NCBI RefSeq assembly: GCF_000301035.1 | Contig: NZ_JH932292.1 | Coordinates: 1,416,857-1,480,856 of the forward strand | DNA: 64,000 nucleotides | From: Facklamia hominis CCUG 36813 | GTDB taxonomy: Bacteria; Bacillota; Bacilli; Lactobacillales; Aerococcaceae | Reading direction: 5' to 3' | In this document: positions 16,702-24,955 of the stretch, in pieces | How positions within the stretch are numbered: the stretch's first letter is position 1 | Layout of the letters: every line of letters begins with the position of its first letter | Translations under genes and position numbers: made by a program | The notes under the pieces: model-generated | What the model saw: the letters and a program-made list of their open reading frames with translations, nothing else | Told to the model about the DNA's origin: nothing | Databases searched by the model: none

Positions 16702-18117
16702 TTAGGCTTGGCAGATGCCGGGAGTGGTCATTTTTTCAGCTTGCAGTAAATGGTCAAGGCTAGCTTGGTCGAGCAAGCCTTTTTCGATGACCAACTCTTT
16801 GACCGATTGGTCACTGGTGAGTGCTTCCTTAGCGATGTCAGCAGCTGCTTGATAGCCAATATAAGGGACCAAAGCGGTAATGGTACCGACACTTTGATCG
16901 ACTAATTCGTGGCAACGATCACGGTTAGCGGTAAGGTCTTTAAGGCAGTTGTCAATGAGGGTTTGAATGGCTTGTTTAAGATAGGTCAAGGATTCAAACA
17001 GGCAGAAGAAGGTAACAGGTTCAAAAGCATTAAGTTCCAATTGACCGGCTTCAACGGCCATGGCAATGGTTAAATCATTGCCGCAGACTTTAAAAGCAAC
17101 TTGATTGACAACTTCAGGAATAACCGGATTAACTTTACCTGGCATGATGGAAGAGCCGTTTTGCTTTTTAGGAAGATTAATTTCATTAAAACCTGTTTTA
17201 GGCCCAGAAGACATGAGGCGTAAGTCGTTAGACATTTTTGATAAGGCAAGGGCCAAGGTCTTAAGAATGCTTGAGATATAAGCAAAGCTATCGATGTGTT
17301 GGGTGCCGTCAATCATATCTTCAGCTTGGTGAACTGGAAGACCAGAGACTTCGGCTAACTCTGGGACGACTTGGGTAAAGTAATGCTCATCAGCATTTAA
17401 GCCGGTTCCGATCGCGGTTGCGCCAAGGTTAACTGTTAGGAGTTCGTCGAGGGCATTTTCCAAGCGTTGTCGAGACCGTTTGATGGCGGTAGCATAGGCA
17501 TGAAATTCTTGACCGAGACGGATGGGAATGGCGTCCTGCATTTGTGTGCGGCCCATCTTGATAATATCGTCGAAAGCTTGAGCCTTGTCAAGGAGCGCTT
17601 CTTCGAGTTGAATCAGCATTTGAATCAGATCTTGGGCTAATTGGTAGGTGGTTAACTTCCCAGCAGTCGGAATGACATCGTTGGTTGATTGACCATAATT
17701 GACATGGTCATTGGGATGAACCAGATGGTAATTGCCTTTTTGGCCACCCAGGATTTCGATGGCCCGATTGGCTAGAACTTCATTGATGTTCATATTCATA
17801 GAGGTTCCTGCCCCACCTTGGATCGGATCAACAATAAAGGCATCTTGGAGTTGGTGATTGATGATCTCATCACAGGCTTGAACAATCGCTTGGGCAACAT
17901 CCTCGCTGAGGCGATGACAGGCCTGGTTGGTGATTGCGCAGGCTTTTTTGACATAGGCTAGGGATTGGATAAAACGAGGGTGTAAACTTTGCCCGGTGAT
18001 TGGGAAGTTTTCACGAGCTCGCAGGGATTGAACCCCGTAGTAGGCATCGACAGGGACGGCGTGTTGGCCAATGGAATCAGCTTCCATCCGAGTAGGGTTA
18101 TTGGTATGTGTAGTCAT
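16702..18117 (-). CDS. aspA: Aspartate ammonia-lyase
   Basis: 471 residues of the aspartase/fumarase superfamily. The signature GSSIMPGKVNPVIPEVVNQ lies near residue 320; VIPEVVNQVAFKV after KVNP is aspartase-like, whereas fumarases have TQCEALTMV there. Other active-site blocks are GGAGTSMNMNINEV and the GQSTNDVIPTA block. It converts aspartate to fumarate and ammonia. It is divergent from a LysR-type gene across a 124-bp region with an inverted repeat, suggesting LysR control. With fumC and malic enzyme next door it forms an aspartate-to-pyruvate route. Confidence 0.93.
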   Translation of the reverse strand: MTTHTNNPTRMEADSIGQHAVPVDAYYGVQSLRARENFPITGQSLHPRFIQSLAYVKKACAITNQACHRLSEDVAQAIVQACDEIINHQLQDAFIVDPIQGGAGTSMNMNINEVLANRAIEILGGQKGNYHLVHPNDHVNYGQSTNDVIPTAGKLTTYQLAQDLIQMLIQLEEALLDKAQAFDDIIKMGRTQMQDAIPIRLGQEFHAYATAIKRSRQRLENALDELLTVNLGATAIGTGLNADEHYFTQVVPELAEVSGLPVHQAEDMIDGTQHIDSFAYISSILKTLALALSKMSNDLRLMSSGPKTGFNEINLPKKQNGSSIMPGKVNPVIPEVVNQVAFKVCGNDLTIAMAVEAGQLELNAFEPVTFFCLFESLTYLKQAIQTLIDNCLKDLTANRDRCHELVDQSVGTITALVPYIGYQAAADIAKEALTSDQSVKELVIEKGLLDQASLDHLLQAEKMTTPGICQA

Positions 18118-18184
18118 GACTTTGCTCCTTTTCTATGAGGTTTGACTTCTTTAGTCTTATTATAGAAATGAAAAGGTTTTATTT

Positions 18185-18208
18185 CTAATACTTATTATGG
18201 TATATTAG
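18185..18208. promoter_or_regulatory. Candidate LysR operator
   Basis: Inverted repeat CTAATA (18185-18190) and TATTAG (18203-18208) lies in the aspA-lysR divergent promoter region. It fits a T-N11-A type site for the adjacent LysR protein. This is pattern only. Confidence 0.45.
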
Positions 18209-18241
18209 TTATAATCTAAAAGTTATATATGGGGTGGTTTC

Positions 18242-19189
18242 ATGTTTCAAGGAAAAGAATATGTCTTGGCGGTAGAAAAGGAGCGGTCTTTTTCCAAGGC
18301 GGCCGAGAAAATGCATATTTCACAACCTTCTTTATCGGCTAATATTAAGCGGATTGAAGAGCGTTTGGGTCATGATTTATTTGATCGGTCAACCATTCCT
18401 CTACGGGTGACGGAATTTGGAGAGGAATATCTGAAGCAATGCCGGCAAATCCTAAAGATTGAGGCTGATTTTGATCAATTTTTACAGCGTTATGAGGGCT
18501 TGCAGTATGGGCACATTATGATTGGAGGGTCCAGTCTCTACGCTGCCATGATTCTCCCTAGGATGATGGCCCAATATAAGGCCCTTTATCCTGCCATTGA
18601 ATTAGGCTTGAAGGAGGCAACGAGTGAAGACTTAGTTCATTATTTAAGAGAGGGGGAGATTGATCTCTTACTGGATAATACCGGCTTTGACGAACAAGAG
18701 TTTGAGGCGGTTGAACTAGCTTCTGAGCAGCTTCTCTTAGCTGTTCCACGTGATTTTGCGGTTAACCAGTTCTTGTTGGATTATCAGCTTTCACCGAGGG
18801 AGATTCGCCAAGGAGATATAGATATCAATCAGGTGCCAGCTGTCGACTTAAAAGCATTTGGTCAAGCTCCCTTTGTCTTTTTAAATGATCATAATGATAC
18901 AGGGGTGCGGGCTCGACGTTTATGCCAGGCTCAGGATTATCAAGCGAATGTGGTTTATGGGGTTGATCAACAGTTGACGGCTTATAATATTTCTTTATCA
19001 GGCATGGCGATTTCGGTGATGGGAGAAGCCTTGTTACATTACGGCTATGCCAGTGATCGTTTGATATATTACCGGCTGCAAGGGGAGGCCTCGAAACGAC
19101 CGATTTGTATTTATTGGAAGAAGGACCGTTATTTAACGAAAGCGAGTCAGGCTTTCCTAGAATTAATTGGACAAGAGAAACTTTTTTAG
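18242..19189 (+). CDS. LysR-family transcriptional regulator
   Basis: 315 residues. The N-terminal winged HTH is typical (SFSKAAEKMHISQPSLSANIKRIEERLG, about 16-43). The rest is a periplasmic-binding-like effector domain (about 90-305). It is divergent from aspA and upstream of fumC and malic enzyme, so control of this dicarboxylate cluster is the natural inference; the effector could be aspartate, fumarate or malate. The start ATG has GGGGTGG upstream. Length is usual for the family. Confidence 0.92.
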   Translation: MFQGKEYVLAVEKERSFSKAAEKMHISQPSLSANIKRIEERLGHDLFDRSTIPLRVTEFGEEYLKQCRQILKIEADFDQFLQRYEGLQYGHIMIGGSSLYAAMILPRMMAQYKALYPAIELGLKEATSEDLVHYLREGEIDLLLDNTGFDEQEFEAVELASEQLLLAVPRDFAVNQFLLDYQLSPREIRQGDIDINQVPAVDLKAFGQAPFVFLNDHNDTGVRARRLCQAQDYQANVVYGVDQQLTAYNISLSGMAISVMGEALLHYGYASDRLIYYRLQGEASKRPICIYWKKDRYLTKASQAFLELIGQEKLF

Positions 19190-19266
19190 TGGAAAGGATT
19201 TCATTTTTTCTTAGAATCACGTATAATGACTTATAAATACTAAACTATAAGTTAGGAGGCAAAAGA

Positions 19267-20631
19267 GTGGAATATCGGTTAGAACATGATTCCTTAGGGG
19301 AAATTAAGGTGCCCAAGGATCGTTATTGGGGAGCAGTCACACAACGGGCCTATGAACATTTTCAGATTGGTCAGGAAAAGATGCCGCGGGTTTTGATTCG
19401 TGCTTTAGCAGCGATTAAAAAAGCGGCTGCTCAGTGTAATGAGTCTCTGGGGGTCTTGGATGCCGAGCGTGCCCAGCGAATCGAAGAAGTATGTGATGAG
19501 ATCCTGGATGGAAAGCTGGATGATCATTTTCCTTTACCAATTTGGCAAACCGGATCAGGCACACAGACCAATATGAATGTGAATGAGGTGATTGCGAATC
19601 GCTCGAATCAAGTGTATGGAGATCAGCTCCTGCATCCAAATGACCATGTGAATCGGTCGCAATCCTCCAATGATGTCTTTCCAACGGCTATGCATGTGGC
19701 CTGTTTAATGACTTGGCATCAGGGATTAAGAGCATCCTTAGTGGCAATGATTGACCAATTACATGTTCTTGAGCAAGCCTATCAAGATCAAATTAAGTCG
19801 GGACGGACGCATCTGCAAGATGCTACGCCGATTCGTTTTAGTCAAGAAGTTTCAGGATGGTCAGCCTCTTTGGCCCAGGACTTAGCGATGCTCGATCAAT
19901 TGAGTGATTTTGTGAGTGAGATTGCTTTGGGAGGGACCGCCGTAGGAACCGGCTTGAATGCACCTCAAGGTTATGATCAAAAGGTGGCTGCTTTATTAGG
20001 CCGGGTTGTAGGCATTCCATTAAGAACCGCTACTAACAAGTTCCATTCCTTGTCTTCTAAAAGTGAGTTGGTAGCTTTTCATGGTGGCTTAAAAGCTTTA
20101 GCGGGTGACCTTATGAAGATGGCTAATGATATAAGGTGGTTGGCTTCAGGACCTCGGTGTGGTTTGGGAGAGATTACGATTCCAGCGAATGAACCGGGTT
20201 CGTCGATTATGCCAGGTAAGGTTAATCCTACTCAATGTGAAGCCTTGACCATGGTTGCCCTTCAAGTTATGAGCAATGATCTTGCAGTGGGTATGGCTCA
20301 TTCACAAGGGAATTTTCAGCTGAATGTCTTTATGCCAGTTACGATCTATAATGTGATTCAATCGATGGAATTATTGCAAGATGGTATGTTGATGTTTACC
20401 AAGTATTGCTTAAAAGGCTTAAAAGTGAATGAAGATCAGATGCAAGCGAATATGGACCGGTCTTTGATGCTCGTGACGGCCTTAAGTCCACGTTTAGGCT
20501 ATGAAAAAGCGGCCCAGGTGGCTAAACATGCTTATCAGGCTAATTTAAGTCTGAAGGAAGCCTGTCTGGATTTAGGGTATTTGGATGCGGCGACTTTTGA
20601 TCAATTAGTCGATCCCAGCAAAATGGTATAA
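19267..20631 (+). CDS. fumC: Class II fumarate hydratase
   Basis: 454 residues. The GTG start at 19267 has AGGAGG 8 bases upstream. Motifs are SGTQTNMNVNEVIANR, HPNDHVNRSQSSNDVFPT and GSSIMPGKVNPTQCEALTMV (near 310), the last being fumarase-specific. It hydrates fumarate to malate. It sits 25 bases before malic enzyme and after the LysR gene. It is iron-independent, unlike class I fumarases. The product feeds the next enzyme directly. Confidence 0.96.
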   Translation: MEYRLEHDSLGEIKVPKDRYWGAVTQRAYEHFQIGQEKMPRVLIRALAAIKKAAAQCNESLGVLDAERAQRIEEVCDEILDGKLDDHFPLPIWQTGSGTQTNMNVNEVIANRSNQVYGDQLLHPNDHVNRSQSSNDVFPTAMHVACLMTWHQGLRASLVAMIDQLHVLEQAYQDQIKSGRTHLQDATPIRFSQEVSGWSASLAQDLAMLDQLSDFVSEIALGGTAVGTGLNAPQGYDQKVAALLGRVVGIPLRTATNKFHSLSSKSELVAFHGGLKALAGDLMKMANDIRWLASGPRCGLGEITIPANEPGSSIMPGKVNPTQCEALTMVALQVMSNDLAVGMAHSQGNFQLNVFMPVTIYNVIQSMELLQDGMLMFTKYCLKGLKVNEDQMQANMDRSLMLVTALSPRLGYEKAAQVAKHAYQANLSLKEACLDLGYLDAATFDQLVDPSKMV

Positions 20632-20656
20632 GTAGCGAAGAAAGGAAGCAGAAAAA

Positions 20657-21829
20657 ATGGATGTATTTGAAGAATCTTTAAAGCGTCACTATGACCTACA
20701 AGGAAAAATTGAAGTGGTCTCACGTGCAAGCATTGAGTCAATGGAGGATTTAGCCTTGGCCTATTCGCCAGGAGTTGCTCAACCTTGTCGGGTCATTGAT
20801 CAGGATCCGGATCAATCCTATGCCTTAACGCGGCGCCAACATTTAGTGGCGGTTGTCACCAACGGAACGGCTGTTTTAGGTTTGGGGAACATTGGCCCAT
20901 TAGCGGCCATGCCAGTCATGGAAGGTAAGTGTGCCCTCTTCAAGCGCTTTGCCGACGTTGATGCTTTCCCCATCTGTGTGGATAGTGAGGATGTTGATGA
21001 GGTTGTAGATACGATCGCACGCATCTCAAAAAGTTTTGGTGGGATTAACCTGGAAGATATTGCCGCACCGGCTTGTTTTGAGATTGAAGAAAAGCTTAAG
21101 GCACGGTGTGATGTGCCTGTCTTCCATGATGATCAACATGGGACAGCCATTGTTGTTGCGGCCGCTTTATTGAATGCGGTCAAGTTAACTCACAAAACAA
21201 TGGGTCAATTAAAGTTGGTGATTAATGGAGCGGGGGCAGCCGGGATTGCGATTGCTAAGCTCTTATTACAGATGGGCTTTGGTCAAATTATTATGGTGGA
21301 TCGTCAAGGAATCTTAAATCGTGAGGATACACATCTAGATTCAGCCAAACAGGCCATTGCTCAAGTGACGAATCCAGAAGGATTGACAGGGGATTTATCC
21401 GTCGCGATTAAAGGCGCCGATGTTTTTATTGGAGTTTCTGCGCCAAAGGTGGTTAGCCAAGCAATGATTCGGTCGATGAATGATCAAGCCATTGTCTTTG
21501 CGATGGCCAATCCGGTACCAGAAATTATGCCAGAAGATGCCTTAGAAGCGGGGGCAGCAATTGTTGGGACGGGTCGGTCGGATTATCCGAACCAAATTAA
21601 TAATGTCTTAGCTTTTCCAGGAATCTTTAAAGGAGTCTTAGCGGTTCGAGCACGAGAAGTAACGGATGGTATGAAGGAGAGTGCGGCTCGTGCGATTGCT
21701 TCATTAATTCCGGAGGAAGACTTAAAGGCCGAGGCTATTATTGTGAATGCCTTAGATGACCGTGTAGCTGATGTGGTAGCCAAGGCGGTCGCAGATCAAG
21801 CGATTAAAGAAGGCGTTAGTCGCCATTAA
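20657..21829 (+). CDS. NAD(P)-dependent malic enzyme
   Basis: 390 residues, the short bacterial malic enzyme type (MaeE/YtsJ-like). It oxidatively decarboxylates malate to pyruvate. Visible blocks are the catalytic Tyr in LAYSPGVAQPC, Lys in VMEGKCALFKRF, metal ligands in INLEDIAAP and VFHDDQHGTAI, and the Rossmann loop INGAGAAGIAIAKLL. GGAAGCAG precedes the ATG. It is the last gene of the unit, ending at the terminator at 21852. Cofactor preference cannot be decided by eye. Confidence 0.94.
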   Translation: MDVFEESLKRHYDLQGKIEVVSRASIESMEDLALAYSPGVAQPCRVIDQDPDQSYALTRRQHLVAVVTNGTAVLGLGNIGPLAAMPVMEGKCALFKRFADVDAFPICVDSEDVDEVVDTIARISKSFGGINLEDIAAPACFEIEEKLKARCDVPVFHDDQHGTAIVVAAALLNAVKLTHKTMGQLKLVINGAGAAGIAIAKLLLQMGFGQIIMVDRQGILNREDTHLDSAKQAIAQVTNPEGLTGDLSVAIKGADVFIGVSAPKVVSQAMIRSMNDQAIVFAMANPVPEIMPEDALEAGAAIVGTGRSDYPNQINNVLAFPGIFKGVLAVRAREVTDGMKESAARAIASLIPEEDLKAEAIIVNALDDRVADVVAKAVADQAIKEGVSRH

Positions 21830-21851
21830 TCCCTTGGAATGAATCTTAAGA

Positions 21852-21882
21852 GGCTGGGGCTTAAAGTCCCAGCCATTTTTTT
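21852..21882 (+). terminator. Terminator after malic enzyme gene
   Basis: GGCTGGG (21852-21858) pairs with CCCAGCC (21868-21874), followed by seven Ts. Confidence 0.9.
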
Positions 21883-21957
21883 ATGGAGTCAGAAGGATTA
21901 CTTTTTTGAGGGGAATATGATAGGCTAAGGATACTTTGTTAGAAAAGAGATGAATGA

Positions 21958-23349
21958 ATGTCTAAACAAGCTGTATCGCGAAAAGAATGGATGACTCAGG
22001 GACCGATTATGCCAATGCTGTTGACCTTGTCTGCGCCACTCATGTTTAATAATTTAGTGCGTACTTTCTATACGGTGGCGGACGGTTTGTATTTAGCTCA
22101 GTTATCGGCAGAAGATTTTGCGGCCTCCAGTTTTTCCTGGCCTTTAAATAATTTATTTATTTCGATCGGAATGGGAATTGGTGTCGCAGCGACCGCCTTA
22201 ATCGCTCATTTTATTGGGTCCAATCAACTGAAGAAGATTCAAGTCTATTTAGATTCGACCTTATTTTTAACCTTGGTCTTAGGGGCTATGTTGACCGTCC
22301 TAGGAATAGCTTCCAGTGAGTGGCTCTTAAAAGCCATGGGGGGCCAAGGGAGCTTTTTGCAGAAGTCGGATTTGTATTTAAAGATTTCCTTTTTGGGACT
22401 CTTCTTTGACTTTGGCTTCTTTGCTTACCAGTCGATCCTGAATGCTCAAGGGATGACTAAGACATTGACCATTATTTCCGCGATTTCGATGGGAGTGAAT
22501 CTCTTATTGGATCCTTTCTTTATCTATGATCAAGTACCCGTGTTTCATTGGTCAGGCTTGGGATGGGGCATTGCGGGAGCGGCCTGGGCGACCCTTATTT
22601 CGAAATGGGTCTTATTAGCTTTAGCTGCCTGGATCGTAGCCAAACAATCTGCCATTAAACCTTCTAGAAAATGGTTCCGTTGGGATCTTGGGAGTCAAGG
22701 GCATATTTTGCGAATGGCATTGCCTTCTGCTTTAGGTTATGGAGGGTCTTCTTTAGGGTTTACCGTGATGAATGCCTTAATTACTTCTTATGGGACCAAT
22801 ACTTTGGCGGCTTTTTCCATGATCAATCGGGTTTCTGATATTGTCATGCAGCCACAGATGGGGGTGGGGATGGCCTTAACACCGATTATTGGTCAGAATA
22901 TGGGAGCCAAGCAATTTGACCGAGCCCATTTGATCTTTAAACGGGCCATCCAATTTATATTAGGGATGTCGATTCTAGCATCGGCTTGTATCTTGTTAGG
23001 ACAGGAACCGATCTTACGGTTGTTTATTAAGGCGGATGCTCCTAGGGATTTATGGAATCAGGCGCGAGAGTATCTTTACTATTCTGCCTTTATCATTTTC
23101 TTTATGGGTTTATTTAATGCCTTAAATGGCTTCTTCCAAGGATGCGGTCAGACCAAGTATTCCATGTTTATGACAATGGGACGCTTGTGGCTCATCCGGG
23201 TACCAATTGTATTTCTTTTGGGGCGGTTGACGGACTTGGGATCGACGGGAATTTGGATTTCCATGTTAATTTCGAATATGGGGATCGTTGTATGGGGCTT
23301 CTATATTTATCGCCGAAATAACTGGGAGCTGATGAGTCAGATGGCTTAG
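21958..23349 (+). CDS. MATE family efflux transporter
   Basis: 463 residues with 12 hydrophobic segments in two halves; the N-terminus (GPIMPMLLTLSAPLMFNNLV) and the repeat region in the second half are typical of the MATE/NorM-DinF superfamily. It is predicted to export cationic drugs or metabolites using a Na+ or H+ gradient. The ATG at 21958 has only a weak purine-rich site. It is monocistronic with a strong terminator after it. The substrate is not predictable. Confidence 0.9.
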   Translation: MSKQAVSRKEWMTQGPIMPMLLTLSAPLMFNNLVRTFYTVADGLYLAQLSAEDFAASSFSWPLNNLFISIGMGIGVAATALIAHFIGSNQLKKIQVYLDSTLFLTLVLGAMLTVLGIASSEWLLKAMGGQGSFLQKSDLYLKISFLGLFFDFGFFAYQSILNAQGMTKTLTIISAISMGVNLLLDPFFIYDQVPVFHWSGLGWGIAGAAWATLISKWVLLALAAWIVAKQSAIKPSRKWFRWDLGSQGHILRMALPSALGYGGSSLGFTVMNALITSYGTNTLAAFSMINRVSDIVMQPQMGVGMALTPIIGQNMGAKQFDRAHLIFKRAIQFILGMSILASACILLGQEPILRLFIKADAPRDLWNQAREYLYYSAFIIFFMGLFNALNGFFQGCGQTKYSMFMTMGRLWLIRVPIVFLLGRLTDLGSTGIWISMLISNMGIVVWGFYIYRRNNWELMSQMA

Positions 23350-23360
23350 TGGATGAATGA

Positions 23361-23403
23361 AAATAATCCCACTGCTTAGTCCTAAGCAAGTGGGATTATT
23401 TTG
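23361..23403 (+). terminator. Terminator after MATE gene
   Basis: A long hairpin (AAATAATCCCACT-GCTTAG on the left, complementary right arm to 23401) with one bulge, followed by Ts. Confidence 0.88.
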
Positions 23404-23513
23404 TTGGGATGGCTGGTGAGGAGTCGCTCATGTTTGAATAGGCGATCGTTTGGTCAAACCCCCAATGGGATTTTATGTTAAAATAGGTTTACGATAAAAG
23501 GAAGGTGATAAGG

Positions 23514-24848
23514 ATGCGACGAACGAGTCTGTGGGCTTATGTGGTAATAGCGGGAGCTTTTATGCTTACAGGTGCTTTGTTGGTCTTGTTTCCCTTCGAA
23601 CAAATGGATTTTCTCCTGCAATTTTTAGCGGCCTATTTAGCTTTAACGGCTTGTAGCAAGTTTTGGGATCAATGGCGGTTAAAAAGCAGTATCTTCAAAG
23701 GGGAGAAGGGAAGCTTTCCTTATCTACTGGCACTGGGTTATCTTTTATTGGGCTTAGTGATTTATTGGCAAAGAAGTTTCCTGGTGGTTTGGGTAGTGAA
23801 GCTTATAGGTGTCTATCAGCTCGGCTTGGCTCTGCTCAATCTCTTTGCTTACTATTTGATGCGAAAAGACCAGGTGCCTAGTCGGTGGGGAAGGTTGGCT
23901 TATGCGATTTTCCATTTGATTTTTGGGATAGGGACAATCCTGACTCCCTTTCAAGGCTACCGGGCTTTGCAGTGGCTAGGGATTTATCTCTTGCTTATTG
24001 GACTGAGCTATTTAAAAGACGGCCGAAACTTATGGGCATTGCCTCAGACCTCAACTCCTCGCTGGACTTGGCGAGTCCCTTTACCGGTTGTTTTTTCTTT
24101 GTTTTTTCCTCAAAAAGTATTAGCTCAAACGGAAGCAGTGGTTCAGGGTCGGATAAGTTTAGCTTCTTCTGATTTGAATCCAGGACGGGATGCGGACGTG
24201 TCAATACCGGCAGAGGAGCTAGCTTTGTCCAAAAATAAAAACCTACTCGTACAGATTCATGTGGGTAGAGATCGCTATAGTCGAGTGGGACATATGAATG
24301 TGGCTTATGATGGGATCGTTTATTCATATGGGAATCATGATGCGGCCTCAAGACGTATGATGGATTGTTTGGGGGATGGCGTGGTGGTCTTACTGAATCA
24401 TCAGGAATACCTTGACTATTACCTCTCTCACAGGGTAACCATTATCGAATACGAAATTGCTTTAAATGAAGTTCAACGATTAGCTTTAGAAGCTCATTTT
24501 GCTAGAATGCAGGATCAATTTGTCCCTTGGTATCCACAATCCACCCAACAATTAAAAGGCTTTGCCGGGAATATCATTCGCCAAACCCAGGGAAAATTTT
24601 ATAAATTTGCTGCTGGTAAATACCAGACCTACTTTTTGTTCTGGACGAATTGTGTCCTTTTCTCGGAAGAGCTGCTGCGGGTGTGTGGCTTTGACGTTTT
24701 TCCATTGGTGGGTATCCAAACGCCTGGGACCTATTATGATTATCTGGAAAGACAGCGGCGACAAAATCAGTCTCGGATTGTGGCACGCCGGGTCTATAAT
24801 CGCGACTTACGCAATTATTTAGCAAAAAGTAAAGTACAGAAATTATAA
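23514..24848 (+). CDS. HdeD/DUF308-like membrane domain fused to permuted papain-like domain
   Basis: About 444 residues from the ATG at 23514 (GGAAGGTG upstream; an upstream GTG at 23505 overlaps that site). About 1-170 holds six hydrophobic segments like DUF308/HdeD proteins. After a seventh segment ending in KVLAQTEA (signal-like), the C-terminal about 230 residues face outside and look like a permuted NlpC/P60 or YiiX-type hydrolase: the His in VGHMNVAYDG and the Cys in FWTNCVLFSEELL are candidate catalytic residues. This suggests a membrane-tethered amidase, peptidase or acyltransferase at the cell surface. The substrate is unknown, and the fusion is unusual. Confidence 0.7.
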   Translation: MRRTSLWAYVVIAGAFMLTGALLVLFPFEQMDFLLQFLAAYLALTACSKFWDQWRLKSSIFKGEKGSFPYLLALGYLLLGLVIYWQRSFLVVWVVKLIGVYQLGLALLNLFAYYLMRKDQVPSRWGRLAYAIFHLIFGIGTILTPFQGYRALQWLGIYLLLIGLSYLKDGRNLWALPQTSTPRWTWRVPLPVVFSLFFPQKVLAQTEAVVQGRISLASSDLNPGRDADVSIPAEELALSKNKNLLVQIHVGRDRYSRVGHMNVAYDGIVYSYGNHDAASRRMMDCLGDGVVVLLNHQEYLDYYLSHRVTIIEYEIALNEVQRLALEAHFARMQDQFVPWYPQSTQQLKGFAGNIIRQTQGKFYKFAAGKYQTYFLFWTNCVLFSEELLRVCGFDVFPLVGIQTPGTYYDYLERQRRQNQSRIVARRVYNRDLRNYLAKSKVQKL

Positions 24849-24857
24849 AGATATCAA

Positions 24858-24893
24858 AATAAGAGGCTGTGACCTGGTGGTCAAGCCTCTTAT
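24858..24893. terminator. Terminator between convergent genes
   Basis: AATAAGAGGCT (24858-24868) pairs with AGCCTCTTATT (24883-24893); A and T runs flank both sides, so it may serve both strands. Confidence 0.85.
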
Positions 24894-24955
24894 TTATTGA
24901 ATTGATTAGTTATTTTAGAAGCGGTTCTTGAAAACTAACTGCTTTTTATGGCTAA

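Noticed and set aside
16702-18117. Calling the aspA gene a second fumarase
   Set aside because: The residues after KVNP (VIPEVVNQ) are of aspartase type, while the fumC gene next door has TQCEALTMV.
23995-24351. Frames opposite and within the papain-like fusion gene
   Set aside because: They overlap a well-supported gene and lack ribosome sites.
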